DNA from: Methanobacteriota archaeon
GTDB taxonomy: Archaea; Thermoplasmatota; E2; JACPAO01; JAHWKR01
NCBI GenBank assembly: GCA_019347805.1
Contig: JAHWKR010000040.1
Span: forward strand, 1-32,286
Length of the DNA stretch: 32,286 bases
Direction of reading: 5' to 3'
Below the pieces are notes generated by a model. It was not told the origin of the DNA. It saw only the letters and a list, made by a program, of their open reading frames with translations, and made no database searches. Every line of letters starts with the position of its first letter. Position 1 is the stretch's first letter. Of this stretch, positions 22,184-29,496 are shown in pieces. A program made the position numbers and the translations under genes.

Positions 22184-22948
22184 TCAGGAGGCGCGCCAGA
22201 ACCGCCGTTCCCGATGCGACTCGGGCCGCCCCCAGGGGTCGACGAGGCGTACGCGACCATGGCCGAGGTGTCGTGCGGCCATGCCGCCACCGGCGCGTGC
22301 ATCGAGCCGTACATGTTCCGGGACAGGGGTAAGAGCCGGCGCGTTGGAGCGACGTGCGGCACGCATCGCCTGCGGTTGCAGGACGATGAGGATGACCGCG
22401 GAGCCTTGCGTCTTCCGGACCAACGCCTCCATCCACTGCCCGACGGCGCGTCGGGTCTTGCGGTCGCTCCCGACGAGGAGCGCGCCGGGGTCTGCGAGGA
22501 CGACGACATGCACGGGTCCTTGTCGGTGCTCGGGGATGCCGAGGCCGAGGCGGGTGAGCGCGCGGGCGGTGGTCGGACGGGACACCCGCCACGCGGGGTC
22601 GGTGTCGCCTTCCGGAACGACGTTGCGCAGGTGCCCGGCCGGGTCGATGACATGGCCGGTCGCCTTGAGCCGGCTCGCCGCTGCCAAGAGGACCTGGCCT
22701 GCGCCGAGGCTCTCGCTGCCGGCCGAGACGAGGGCATAGGAACGTCCCGGTCTGAGACCCCCGAGGGTGTCGTCGAGCCACGGCACGCCGCTTGTCAATC
22801 CGGTGCCTTCGTCGGTCCGGCACAGGCTCGCCTCGTGCGCGTGCAGCCGTGGGACGTGACGTCCGGCGGGGCCGGGTCGCGGCGTGGCGATCGGGTTCGG
22901 TTCGGCGTGGGTGTAGACCCAGCGGGCGTATGGACTCTCGACGATCAT
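22184..22948 (-). CDS. RecA/KaiC-like protein with degenerate P-loop
   Basis: A 254-residue protein of probable RecA/KaiC fold. TGLTSGVPWLDDTLGGLRPG followed by SYALVSAG matches the start of KaiC/RadA-like domains. The Walker A place then reads AGSESLGAGQ, lacking the invariant GKT/S, so ATP hydrolysis is unlikely. A Walker-B-like strand VHVVVLADPGALLV and a later strand SAVILIVLQPQAMR fit the fold. The first 45 residues are His/Pro/Arg-rich. ATG 22948 is preceded by GGAGG at a good distance. Possibly a regulatory or structural relative of archaeal KaiC-like proteins; the function is unknown. Confidence 0.65.
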   Translation of the reverse strand: MIVESPYARWVYTHAEPNPIATPRPGPAGRHVPRLHAHEASLCRTDEGTGLTSGVPWLDDTLGGLRPGRSYALVSAGSESLGAGQVLLAAASRLKATGHVIDPAGHLRNVVPEGDTDPAWRVSRPTTARALTRLGLGIPEHRQGPVHVVVLADPGALLVGSDRKTRRAVGQWMEALVRKTQGSAVILIVLQPQAMRAARRSNAPALTPVPEHVRLDARAGGGMAARHLGHGRVRLVDPWGRPESHRERRFWRAS

Positions 22949-23037
22949 GCATGCGCCTCCATGCGGCGGGGCCGCGGGCGGAGGATGCCAGGGCGATAGA
23001 AGAGGGTTCGTGGGGGAGGTGACCGGGAGTAGTCCGG

Positions 23038-23049
23038 CTCCATATGGAG
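23038..23049. promoter_or_regulatory. 12-base palindrome upstream of the ferredoxin promoter
   Basis: CTCCATATGGAG is a perfect palindrome, 13 bases upstream of the ferredoxin TATA box in the divergent spacer, well placed for an activator or repressor. Confidence 0.4.
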
Positions 23050-23062
23050 TGCGTGACCCAAA

Positions 23063-23071
23063 CGATAAAGG
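23063..23071 (+). promoter_or_regulatory. TATA-like box for the ferredoxin-sfsA operon
   Basis: CGATAAAGG is centred about 29 bases before ATG 23096, fitting a leaderless transcript. Confidence 0.5.
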
Positions 23072-23095
23072 AGTGGACCCGGTAACGCGGCCCCG

Positions 23096-23731
23096 ATGCC
23101 CACTGTGCGGGTGAAAGGCCTCGAGGCGCCGCTCGAGGTGGAGGAGGGCGAGGACCTTCTCTCCGCCTGCAGGAAGGAGCGCGTCAATCTTTTCTGGGGG
23201 CCGTGGGCGCGCCTGCTCAACTGTCGTGGCGTCGGGCTCTGCACGCTCTGCAAGGTCGACATCACGGACGGCGCCGACAACCTCTCTTCGCGCACGCCGA
23301 GGGAGGAGAAGCGGTTGCGCTGGAAGCCGGACCATTGGCGGCTCGCCTGCCAGGCCAAGGTGCAGGGACCGGTCTCCATCGACCCTTATCCGCTCGTCCC
23401 GGTCGAGGAGCAGGTGAGCGAAGAGGCGCTGCGGCGTGCCCGTCTCCCTGCGGCCGAGCGTCGCCGTGTCGAGGCCGAGGCGGAGGAACACCTGCGGGGG
23501 CTTACAGCGCTGACGGAGAAGGCGCCGAAGGAGAAGAAGAGCCTGCTCGACCGTCTGAAGCCCAAGAAGGAGGAGGGCGAGGCGGAAGAGAAGGACAAGA
23601 AGAAGGCCGACAAGCGCCGCAAGAAGGAGGAGGCCGCGGCGGCGAAGGAGGCCAAGGGCAAGAAGAAGGCCAAGAAGCCCAGGAAGGGGAAGAAGGGCAA
23701 GGTCGACGAAGAGGAGACGGTCGAGGCGTGA
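23096..23731 (+). CDS. [2Fe-2S] ferredoxin with long charged C-terminal tail
   Basis: A 211-residue protein. Residues 1-110 are a [2Fe-2S] ferredoxin-type electron carrier: PTVRVKGLEAPLEVEEGEDL, then CRKERVNLFWG, then the cluster loop CRGVGLCTLC (Cx5CxxC) and the fourth Cys in RLACQAKVQGPVSI. The Cx5CxxC spacing resembles adrenodoxin-type rather than plant-type loops. Residues about 125-211 are almost wholly Lys, Glu, Ala and Arg (KKADKRRKKEEAAAAKEAKG), likely a long charged helix or disordered arm that might bind nucleic acid or a partner. The stop overlaps the sfsA GTG by four bases. The redox partner is unknown. Confidence 0.83.
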   Translation: MPTVRVKGLEAPLEVEEGEDLLSACRKERVNLFWGPWARLLNCRGVGLCTLCKVDITDGADNLSSRTPREEKRLRWKPDHWRLACQAKVQGPVSIDPYPLVPVEEQVSEEALRRARLPAAERRRVEAEAEEHLRGLTALTEKAPKEKKSLLDRLKPKKEEGEAEEKDKKKADKRRKKEEAAAAKEAKGKKKAKKPRKGKKGKVDEEETVEA

Positions 23732-24513
23732 GTCCCCGAACGGTCGCCCTTTCCGCACCACCGGTCCGCCATCCGTTGCTCCTTGCGCGCGGCAGCCTGC
23801 GGCGCCGCTACAAGCGTTTCCTCGCCGACGTCGTCCTCGACGACGGCGTCGAGACGACGGTGCATTGTCCCAATTCCGGCTCCATGATGGGGCTCGACGC
23901 GCCGGGCATCCCGATCGTGGTCTCCGATTCCGGCGACTCGAAGCGCAAGCTGAGGCGGACGCTCGAATCGGTGCAGGTCGACGACGGCGGCGGCCGCACC
24001 TGGGTCGGGGTCAACACGATGCTGCCGAACCGTTTCGTCGCCGACTGGATCCCAAGAGGGCTGTTCCCCGGGGTCCCGGCGGACGCGCCGCTCCGCCGCG
24101 AGGTCGCCTACGGGACGAAGAGCCGCATCGACCTCCTCGTGTCGCCCGAGGACGCGCCTCCGGTCTACATCGAGGTCAAGAACACGACACTCGCCACAAC
24201 GGGCCGTGACGGACGACTCGAGGCGCGGTTTCCGGACGCGGTCACCGAGCGCGGCCAGAAGCATCTGCGCGAACTGATGGTGCGGGTCGCCGCGGGCGAC
24301 CGGGGGCTCCTCGTGCCGTTCGTCAACCGCCACGACTGTGTCCGTTTCGCCCCGGCGGACGACATCGACCCGGTCTATGGCGACCTCTTGCGCGAGGCGG
24401 TCGAGGCGGGGGTCGAGGTGTCGCCGCTCCAGGTGCGCCACTCGGTCCGACGGACCACGAACGGCACGATTCTGTCGACCCGTCCGCGCCGCTTCCTTCC
24501 GGTCCGGCTCTGA
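23728..24513 (+). CDS. sfsA: SfsA family protein, DNA/RNA nuclease-like
   Basis: A 261-residue SfsA homologue. The N-terminal OB-like part has RGSLRRRYKRFLADVVLDDG, then TTVHCPNSGSMMGL, a family signature. The C-terminal restriction-endonuclease-like core has SRIDLLVSPEDAPPVYIEVK followed by NTTLA, carrying the D...ExK metal-binding set, then GRLEARFPDAVTERGQKHLR. The family was linked to maltose gene regulation in E. coli; its core suggests a nuclease, but the physiological role is unsettled. It is read from GTG 23728, overlapping the ferredoxin stop, so the two are probably co-translated. Confidence 0.93.
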   Translation: MSPRTVALSAPPVRHPLLLARGSLRRRYKRFLADVVLDDGVETTVHCPNSGSMMGLDAPGIPIVVSDSGDSKRKLRRTLESVQVDDGGGRTWVGVNTMLPNRFVADWIPRGLFPGVPADAPLRREVAYGTKSRIDLLVSPEDAPPVYIEVKNTTLATTGRDGRLEARFPDAVTERGQKHLRELMVRVAAGDRGLLVPFVNRHDCVRFAPADDIDPVYGDLLREAVEAGVEVSPLQVRHSVRRTTNGTILSTRPRRFLPVRL

Positions 24514-24525
24514 CCCGGGCAAAGG

Positions 24526-24534
24526 TTTTCAACA
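24526..24534 (+). promoter_or_regulatory. TATA-like box for the HEAT-repeat gene
   Basis: TTTTCAACA is centred about 32 bases before ATG 24562, within the 48-base gap after sfsA. The gene may also be read through from the ferredoxin operon. Confidence 0.35.
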
Positions 24535-24561
24535 TCCATCCATGAGCGGGGCTCGGACGCC

Positions 24562-25053
24562 ATGACGGACCTGTCCCTTCCCCCGACCTACTCGGAGTAC
24601 ACCTCAGTGGACCCCGCCCCCTCGGCGCCCGTCGACACCGAGGAACGGCTCGAGGCGCGCCTCATGGACACGTCGATGCCGATGTTCGAGCGCATGAAGG
24701 CCATCTTCACGTTGCGCAACCTCGGCACCGACCGGGCGGTCGACGCCATCGGCCGGGCGCTCATCGAGGACCGCTCGGCGCTCATGCGGCACGAGGCGGC
24801 CTATGTGCTCGGGCAGGTGCAGAGCCCGCATGCCATCCCGGTGCTGGAGCGGGCGCTCTTCGGCGACACCCATGTCATGGTGCGCCATGAGGCGGCCGAG
24901 GCGCTCGGCAACATCATGGACGACCGGGTCTTGCCGCTTCTCGAGCGTGGCCTCGTCGACCCGGACGAGGAGGTGGTGGAGTCGTGCGAGGTGGCCATCG
25001 ACAACCAGCGCTATCTGCGCAGCAAGCGGTTCGAGGCGTTCGCCGCGGAATGA
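24562..25053 (+). CDS. Half-size deoxyhypusine hydroxylase-like HEAT protein
   Basis: A 163-residue HEAT-repeat protein. Residues about 40-150 follow eukaryotic deoxyhypusine hydroxylase (DOHH) closely by eye: MKAIFTLRNLG, then LMRHEAAYVLGQVQSPHAIP, then VMVRHEAAEALGNI, then EEVVESCEVAIDNQRYL. Both His-Glu pairs are present (H77-E78 and H109-E110, 32 apart), as in one half of DOHH, where four such pairs hold a di-iron centre for hydroxylating the eIF5A side chain. DOHH is about 300 residues with two such halves; this protein has one, so two copies could make the site. It could also be a plain HEAT adaptor or a phycobilin-lyase relative. The first 25 residues are a flexible Pro/Ser region. Confidence 0.75.
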   Translation: MTDLSLPPTYSEYTSVDPAPSAPVDTEERLEARLMDTSMPMFERMKAIFTLRNLGTDRAVDAIGRALIEDRSALMRHEAAYVLGQVQSPHAIPVLERALFGDTHVMVRHEAAEALGNIMDDRVLPLLERGLVDPDEEVVESCEVAIDNQRYLRSKRFEAFAAE

Positions 25054-25122
25054 CCGTCCACGGTGGACTGGTGGATGTCCGGATAGTGAGCTTTTTCTCC
25101 CAGATGCCGCCCAGCGTGGGGC

Positions 25123-25452
25123 ATGCGGGTCCGCCTCGATCGCCCTGGGTCTTTCCGTTGTACGTTTCAGAGACGGTGGCGGGTCCTTGATGCCGAGGCG
25201 GACGCCTTCGTCGCCGGTTGGCGCGCCCTACATGTCCTCCCGCGTCCGGTCTGGCGCATCGTCGAGGCGCAACGGGCGCTCGCCCTCGAACTGCGTCCCC
25301 TGTGGCGCAAGGAGACGGGGCATTGGGAGGCGCGTCGTATGGCGCTCGAACATGCCGAGTGGGCCTTGCAGGAGGCGCTCCGGTCGGCGCGCGACGCGGT
25401 GAACGGGACGGGGGCGGCGCGGCCGCTCGTCTCGGTGCGCCGTACCCGCTGA
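25123..25452 (+). CDS. Hypothetical helical protein, 109 residues
   Basis: I do not recognise a family. The region from residue 20 on (VLDAEADAFVAGWRALHVLP, WRIVEAQRALALELRPLW, GHWEARRMALEHAEWALQEA) is helical and Trp-rich, with the GC-ending codons of real genes here. The first 20 residues are less convincing, so the true start may be internal. GCTTTTTCTC at 25091-25100 is a possible TATA box about 28 bases before ATG 25123. The stop lies one base from the convergent kinase-like gene. It may be a small soluble DNA- or protein-binding factor. Confidence 0.5.
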   Translation: MRVRLDRPGSFRCTFQRRWRVLDAEADAFVAGWRALHVLPRPVWRIVEAQRALALELRPLWRKETGHWEARRMALEHAEWALQEALRSARDAVNGTGAARPLVSVRRTR

Positions 25453-25453
25453 T

Positions 25454-27649
25454 TCACACGCTGGGCTGCGCTTCGCTCTCGAACCCGGGCCAGCGGCCGA
25501 CGGGGGCGAGTCCGGCCTGTTCGTGCAGTTCGGCGCGCATGGCGGCGGCGTCCTCGAACCGTTCGTCGGGTGCTTTGGCGAGCGCTTGACGAAGGAACGT
25601 CTCGACCCAGTCGGGGGTGTCGTGCGGGAGGTGGAGTTCGGGCTCGCGCTCAAGGATGAGGTCACGGATCTGGCTGTCGTCCTTGCCCTGGATCGGCAGG
25701 TAGAACCGGTTCGTGTAGGCTTGGTGGAACAGGACGGCCGCGACGTAGAGGTCGCTCTTGGGGGTCGAGACGCCGCTTGCGACCTGTTCAGGGCTGAGAT
25801 AGAGGACGTCGAGGAGGGCGCGTGCGGCTTCGTCGGTGGTGGCGTCGCCGGTGAGGCGGCCGTCGCTGGCGTGGGCGGCGCTGAAGTCGGCGAGGAGCAC
25901 GCTGCCGTCGTTGTCGAGGAGGACGTTCTTCGGTTTCAGGTTGCGGTGCACGATGCCGCGTTCGTGGATCGCTTCGAGCGCCGCGAGCAGTTGGCCGAGG
26001 AAGCGCACCGCGGCGGAGAGCGTCATGTGGCCGCGTTTGAGGAGGCGGTCCTGCAGGTTGCCTTCGTCGGCGTAGTCCATGACGATGACGGCGGTGTCAT
26101 CCAGTTCGGCGACGTCGAAGATGGCGAGGACGTTCGGGTGCGCGATGGAGGCGCCCAAGCGGGCGTCGCGCAAAAGGAGCCGTGCGGCGGCGCCGTCGAG
26201 GACGTCGGTGCGGACCACCTTGACGGCGACCGAGCGGCGGGACTTGGTGTCGGTCGCGAGATAGGTGACGCGTTGTGTGCCGCGGCCGAGGATGCGGTCG
26301 ATGCGGTAGCGGTCGAGGAGGACCGTTCCGGATTTGAGTTCGTGGCCGTCGGAGGCGCCCTTCTTGGTGCCATGGCCGCTCACCCAGACGAGGAGGTTGT
26401 GCTCTTCCTGGCTCACGCCGAAGCGGACACGCAGTTCCTTGAACTCGGGGTCCTCGGCGTCACGGCCGCGCGCGAGCGCCTCCTCGAGGGCCACCTTGTA
26501 GAGCTCCAACCGTCGTTGGTGGTGGTAGTCGGGTTCGTCCTTGACGCCGGGGAAAAGCGCCTCGGCGACGCGTTCGTGGAACACGAGGACCCCGGCGGTG
26601 CCGATCACCTCAGGGATGACGATGAGCATCATGGCCTCGAGACCGTAATCCCCGAGTGCGAGGCCGACGGCGATCGGGACGCCGAAGATGGCGAGGATCC
26701 CCGCGAGGCCGGGGGCAGCGAACCGCTTCACTTTCAGTTCGAGGTCGAACAGTTGGTAGTTCGCGAGTGTGTACACGAGCACACCCACCATGAGGAACCG
26801 CCAGAAGCCAAGTGTCTCCATCGGGATCCTGTATTGTGCAAGGACCACCTCAAGGACAGCGACGGCGCCAGGTGCGAAGAACGACGCGATGAGTGCGGAA
26901 TCACGACCCTCTGGCGGTGGCGGACGCGCCACGGCGTGGAAGGCCATGGTGAGGAAATAGAGGCTGCCGGCCAGGAAGAACGTCACGAGAAGCGCCCCGC
27001 TGAGGGTGCTCGCGGTCTCGACAGCGCCGGTCGCGAAGGCGGCGATGCCGCTGCGGAAGTCCAGGAACCTGAGGGTGGTGATCGTGAACTGGTAGGATAC
27101 GAAGATGTTGACCGCGATGAGCATTCCGCGTAGACGATGGCGGGATGTGCCGGGCCGGGCGCTGCGCATGGCGAGATAGAGGACGGTGACGGCGTAGAGG
27201 AGCGCCGCATGGAACGGGATCTGGAAGAACGGCACAGCGAGCTCGCCATAGCGGGTCGTGAGGCCTCCGTCCTCGAGCACCACGTGGTCGACCAGCTTGC
27301 GGGGGTCGACGATCATGGTGACGAGGCCGGCGACCGCGAAGGCGCCGAAGATGCCGGTCGTGATCCAGTCACGCCTGCCGTGCCGGACGAGGGCGGCGAA
27401 ATGGACCAAAAACAGGGTCGCCACCAGGAAGAACGCTCCGGAGAGGAGCAGGAAGAACGCGTGGCGGTCGGGGTCGAGCGTGAGGCGCCCGAAGTTCGCC
27501 ATCATGATCTGGATGCCCCACAGGATCCCGAAGAGACCGAAGAACACCTGTGGCGCCCGTCGGGGCCGGACCGCGAGGAGCACTGCGCCCAATACCACGA
27601 GAGGGACCCCTGAACCGAAGGACAGCACAGCGTCCGAGGGTGGGGCCAT
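25454..27649 (-). CDS. Polytopic membrane protein fused to a Ser/Thr pseudokinase domain
   Basis: A 731-residue signalling-type protein. Residues about 1-370 hold around ten hydrophobic segments (for example AFFLLLSGAFFLVATLFLVH, LLVTFFLAGSLYFLTMAFHA, FLMVGVLVYTLANYQLFDLE), like the N-terminal domains of archaeal sensor kinases. A linker of about 75 residues leads to a Hanks-type kinase fold from about 450: RILGRGTQRVTYLA, VAVKVV (K477), VHRNLKPKNVLL and VLLADFSAAH (D588). The catalytic-loop Asp of HRD is Asn (N570), the glycine loop lacks its third Gly, and DFG reads DFS, so phosphotransfer is doubtful. It is probably a membrane pseudokinase that binds partners or nucleotide. An adjacent divergent protease gene has no evident link. 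Confidence 0.88.
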   Translation of the reverse strand: MAPPSDAVLSFGSGVPLVVLGAVLLAVRPRRAPQVFFGLFGILWGIQIMMANFGRLTLDPDRHAFFLLLSGAFFLVATLFLVHFAALVRHGRRDWITTGIFGAFAVAGLVTMIVDPRKLVDHVVLEDGGLTTRYGELAVPFFQIPFHAALLYAVTVLYLAMRSARPGTSRHRLRGMLIAVNIFVSYQFTITTLRFLDFRSGIAAFATGAVETASTLSGALLVTFFLAGSLYFLTMAFHAVARPPPPEGRDSALIASFFAPGAVAVLEVVLAQYRIPMETLGFWRFLMVGVLVYTLANYQLFDLELKVKRFAAPGLAGILAIFGVPIAVGLALGDYGLEAMMLIVIPEVIGTAGVLVFHERVAEALFPGVKDEPDYHHQRRLELYKVALEEALARGRDAEDPEFKELRVRFGVSQEEHNLLVWVSGHGTKKGASDGHELKSGTVLLDRYRIDRILGRGTQRVTYLATDTKSRRSVAVKVVRTDVLDGAAARLLLRDARLGASIAHPNVLAIFDVAELDDTAVIVMDYADEGNLQDRLLKRGHMTLSAAVRFLGQLLAALEAIHERGIVHRNLKPKNVLLDNDGSVLLADFSAAHASDGRLTGDATTDEAARALLDVLYLSPEQVASGVSTPKSDLYVAAVLFHQAYTNRFYLPIQGKDDSQIRDLILEREPELHLPHDTPDWVETFLRQALAKAPDERFEDAAAMRAELHEQAGLAPVGRWPGFESEAQPSV

Positions 27650-27708
27650 GGAGACTTTCAGACGGGTCCCGGTTCATGAAGGGTTCGGCCGGGTGGGGGA
27701 CGGGACGC

Positions 27709-29241
27709 CTAGCAGCTCCGGGCGTGGTCGAGCTGACCCATGGGCGTCCAGACAAGCGGCCGGCATCCCGGGTCGGAGAGGGCGCTCGTTCCGCCGCTGT
27801 TGACGGCCGCGACATGGTAGCGTCCGTCGTCGAGGAGCGGAGGCGCGTGGTGGATGTGATGGGTGTCGGCATCGGTGGTGGCGATGAGGCGGGCGGTCTC
27901 TTCGCCAGTGCGGACGTAGACCCGGTAGCCCTCGATGTATTCGGACCATGGGTCGTCAGGGACGTCCCAGGCGATGCGGAACGTGCTTTGGCTCGGCGTG
28001 CTCGACACGGTCGGCGCCTCGGGTGCCACAGGCGGCGTCACTGGGCAAAGGAGCGCACAGGGCATGTCGAGGAGTCCGTGGCCATACGCCGTGTCGAAGC
28101 CGGTCGCGCCGAGCTCGGCGGCGGTCGCGACGAGCCGGTGCGCCACCGAGAGTCCGGGGAGGTCGGGGTGGTGGCTCCAGACGAGCGCCGCGGCGGCGGA
28201 GACGTGGGGCGTCGACATGCTCGTCCCGGTCTTCTCGGAATAGCCGCTCGTGCCGAGCATGGGGTCTGCGGCGGTGATGGCGTCGCCCGGGGCGACGAGG
28301 TCGAGGGTGTCACCGCCGGCGCTGTAGGTGCAGCGCGCGGCCGCCGCGTCTGTGCAGCCGACGGCGACGACCTGCGGGATGCGTGCCGGGAGGTCGACGC
28401 AGTCGTCGCAGGCGCGGTTGCCGGCCGCCGCGATGACAAGGTGGCCGTTGTCGTGGGCGAGGGCGACGGCGTCCGAGACGGCTTGGCTGTCGCCGCTTCC
28501 GCCGAGGCTCAGGTTGATGACGGTGCGCGGCCCGCCGTTCAGGGTGCACCACTCGATGCCGGCGGCGACGGCCGCCCAGGTGCCGCGGTTCGTGTCGTCG
28601 AGGACGCGCACGACGAGGAGCGACACGTCGGAAAGGCCTGCGATGCCGAGCGTGTTGTCGGTGCGGGCGGCGGCGATGGAGGCGACGTGGGTGCCGTGGC
28701 CGGTGCCGTCCTGGGGGAGGTCGTCGTGCTCGACGAGGTCGCGCATGGCGGTGATGCGCTCCGACGGGATGTCGTCGTGGGCTGGTGCGATGCCGGAGTC
28801 GACGATGCAGAGGTGCACGGCCGGGTCGCCGCGCGTGACGTTCCATGCGTCGAGCGCCCCGACCTGTCGCGGGCCGTATTGCTCGGGCCAGAAGGGGTCG
28901 TTCGGTCCCTCGGTCTGGTTCGTGGCGTCGGTGGACGTCGTGGTGGGGCCGCTCGCGTGGACGAAGCCGTTCGCCTCGACATAACGGACGCCCGGCTGCT
29001 CGGCCGCCCGTTGGGGGAACGTCGGGTCGCTCGTCTCGACCACGACGAAACCACTCGCCGGGTGGAAGGAGACGATCTTGGCACCGAGGGACCCGTCGCT
29101 GGCGGTGGCGGGGTCGGCGAGTCCGACGAGCCACGTCGTCGCTTCGGCGTCCTCCCCTGTCGCCGCGGCGGTGGCTCCGCTCACGAGGAGGCTGACGAGC
29201 ATCCACCAGGCGAAGAGGCGTGCGGGGGTCCCACCGACCAT
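27709..29241 (-). CDS. Secreted subtilisin-like serine protease (S8) with FN3 domain
   Basis: A 510-residue exported protease. The signal peptide is FAWWMLVSLLVSGATAAATG. An I9-like propeptide region (about 28-100, ending VRYVEANG) precedes the S8 domain. The catalytic triad is visible: D148 in LCIVDSGIAP, H182 in GTGHGTHVASIAA and S341 in GTSMSTPHVSAAAA, with the oxyanion Asn in IAAAGNRACDDC. Six or more Cys in the catalytic part suggest disulfides outside the cell. The C-terminal about 100 residues form a fibronectin type III module (APTVSSTPSQSTFRIAWDVP, EGYRVYVRTGEETARLIA). The start at 29241 fits the signal peptide; the longer open frame upstream lacks one. Confidence 0.92.
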   Translation of the reverse strand: MVGGTPARLFAWWMLVSLLVSGATAAATGEDAEATTWLVGLADPATASDGSLGAKIVSFHPASGFVVVETSDPTFPQRAAEQPGVRYVEANGFVHASGPTTTSTDATNQTEGPNDPFWPEQYGPRQVGALDAWNVTRGDPAVHLCIVDSGIAPAHDDIPSERITAMRDLVEHDDLPQDGTGHGTHVASIAAARTDNTLGIAGLSDVSLLVVRVLDDTNRGTWAAVAAGIEWCTLNGGPRTVINLSLGGSGDSQAVSDAVALAHDNGHLVIAAAGNRACDDCVDLPARIPQVVAVGCTDAAAARCTYSAGGDTLDLVAPGDAITAADPMLGTSGYSEKTGTSMSTPHVSAAAALVWSHHPDLPGLSVAHRLVATAAELGATGFDTAYGHGLLDMPCALLCPVTPPVAPEAPTVSSTPSQSTFRIAWDVPDDPWSEYIEGYRVYVRTGEETARLIATTDADTHHIHHAPPLLDDGRYHVAAVNSGGTSALSDPGCRPLVWTPMGQLDHARSC

Positions 29242-29270
29242 CGGCTTCGAGAAGGCGAGCCTGTCCGTGG

Positions 29271-29287
29271 GTCTTGAACCTTTGGCC
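29271..29287 (-). promoter_or_regulatory. Possible promoter of the protease gene
   Basis: The minus strand reads GGCCAAAGGTTCAAGAC, with an AT-rich core about 36 bases before the start. The core AAAGGTT plus CAA also occurs before the HEAT gene (24521-24532). Confidence 0.3.
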
Positions 29288-29443
29288 GCCACAGATACAC
29301 GACGCGCAGCGCCGAGACGTCGTGGGACGCAGGTCTTTTCCTTCCGCTTCTTGACAAGGGGGAGCCGGTCATCCGGTATCTCAGGAAACACCGGGACCTG
29401 CGCATCGGATCCCGTCCTCTGTTCGTCCGTGTCGGGCATAAGG

Positions 29444-29453
29444 CTATAAGTAG
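29444..29453 (+). promoter_or_regulatory. TATA box for the secreted FN3 protein
   Basis: CTATAAGTAG predicts transcription from about 29475, 22 bases before ATG 29497. GGTGATC at 29486-29492 is a good Shine-Dalgarno match close to that ATG. The remaining spacer 29288-29443 shows nothing else. Confidence 0.6.
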
Positions 29454-29496
29454 TGATTTTACTCGCCCTGCTGTGTGGCTGGCGGCGGTGATCGGT

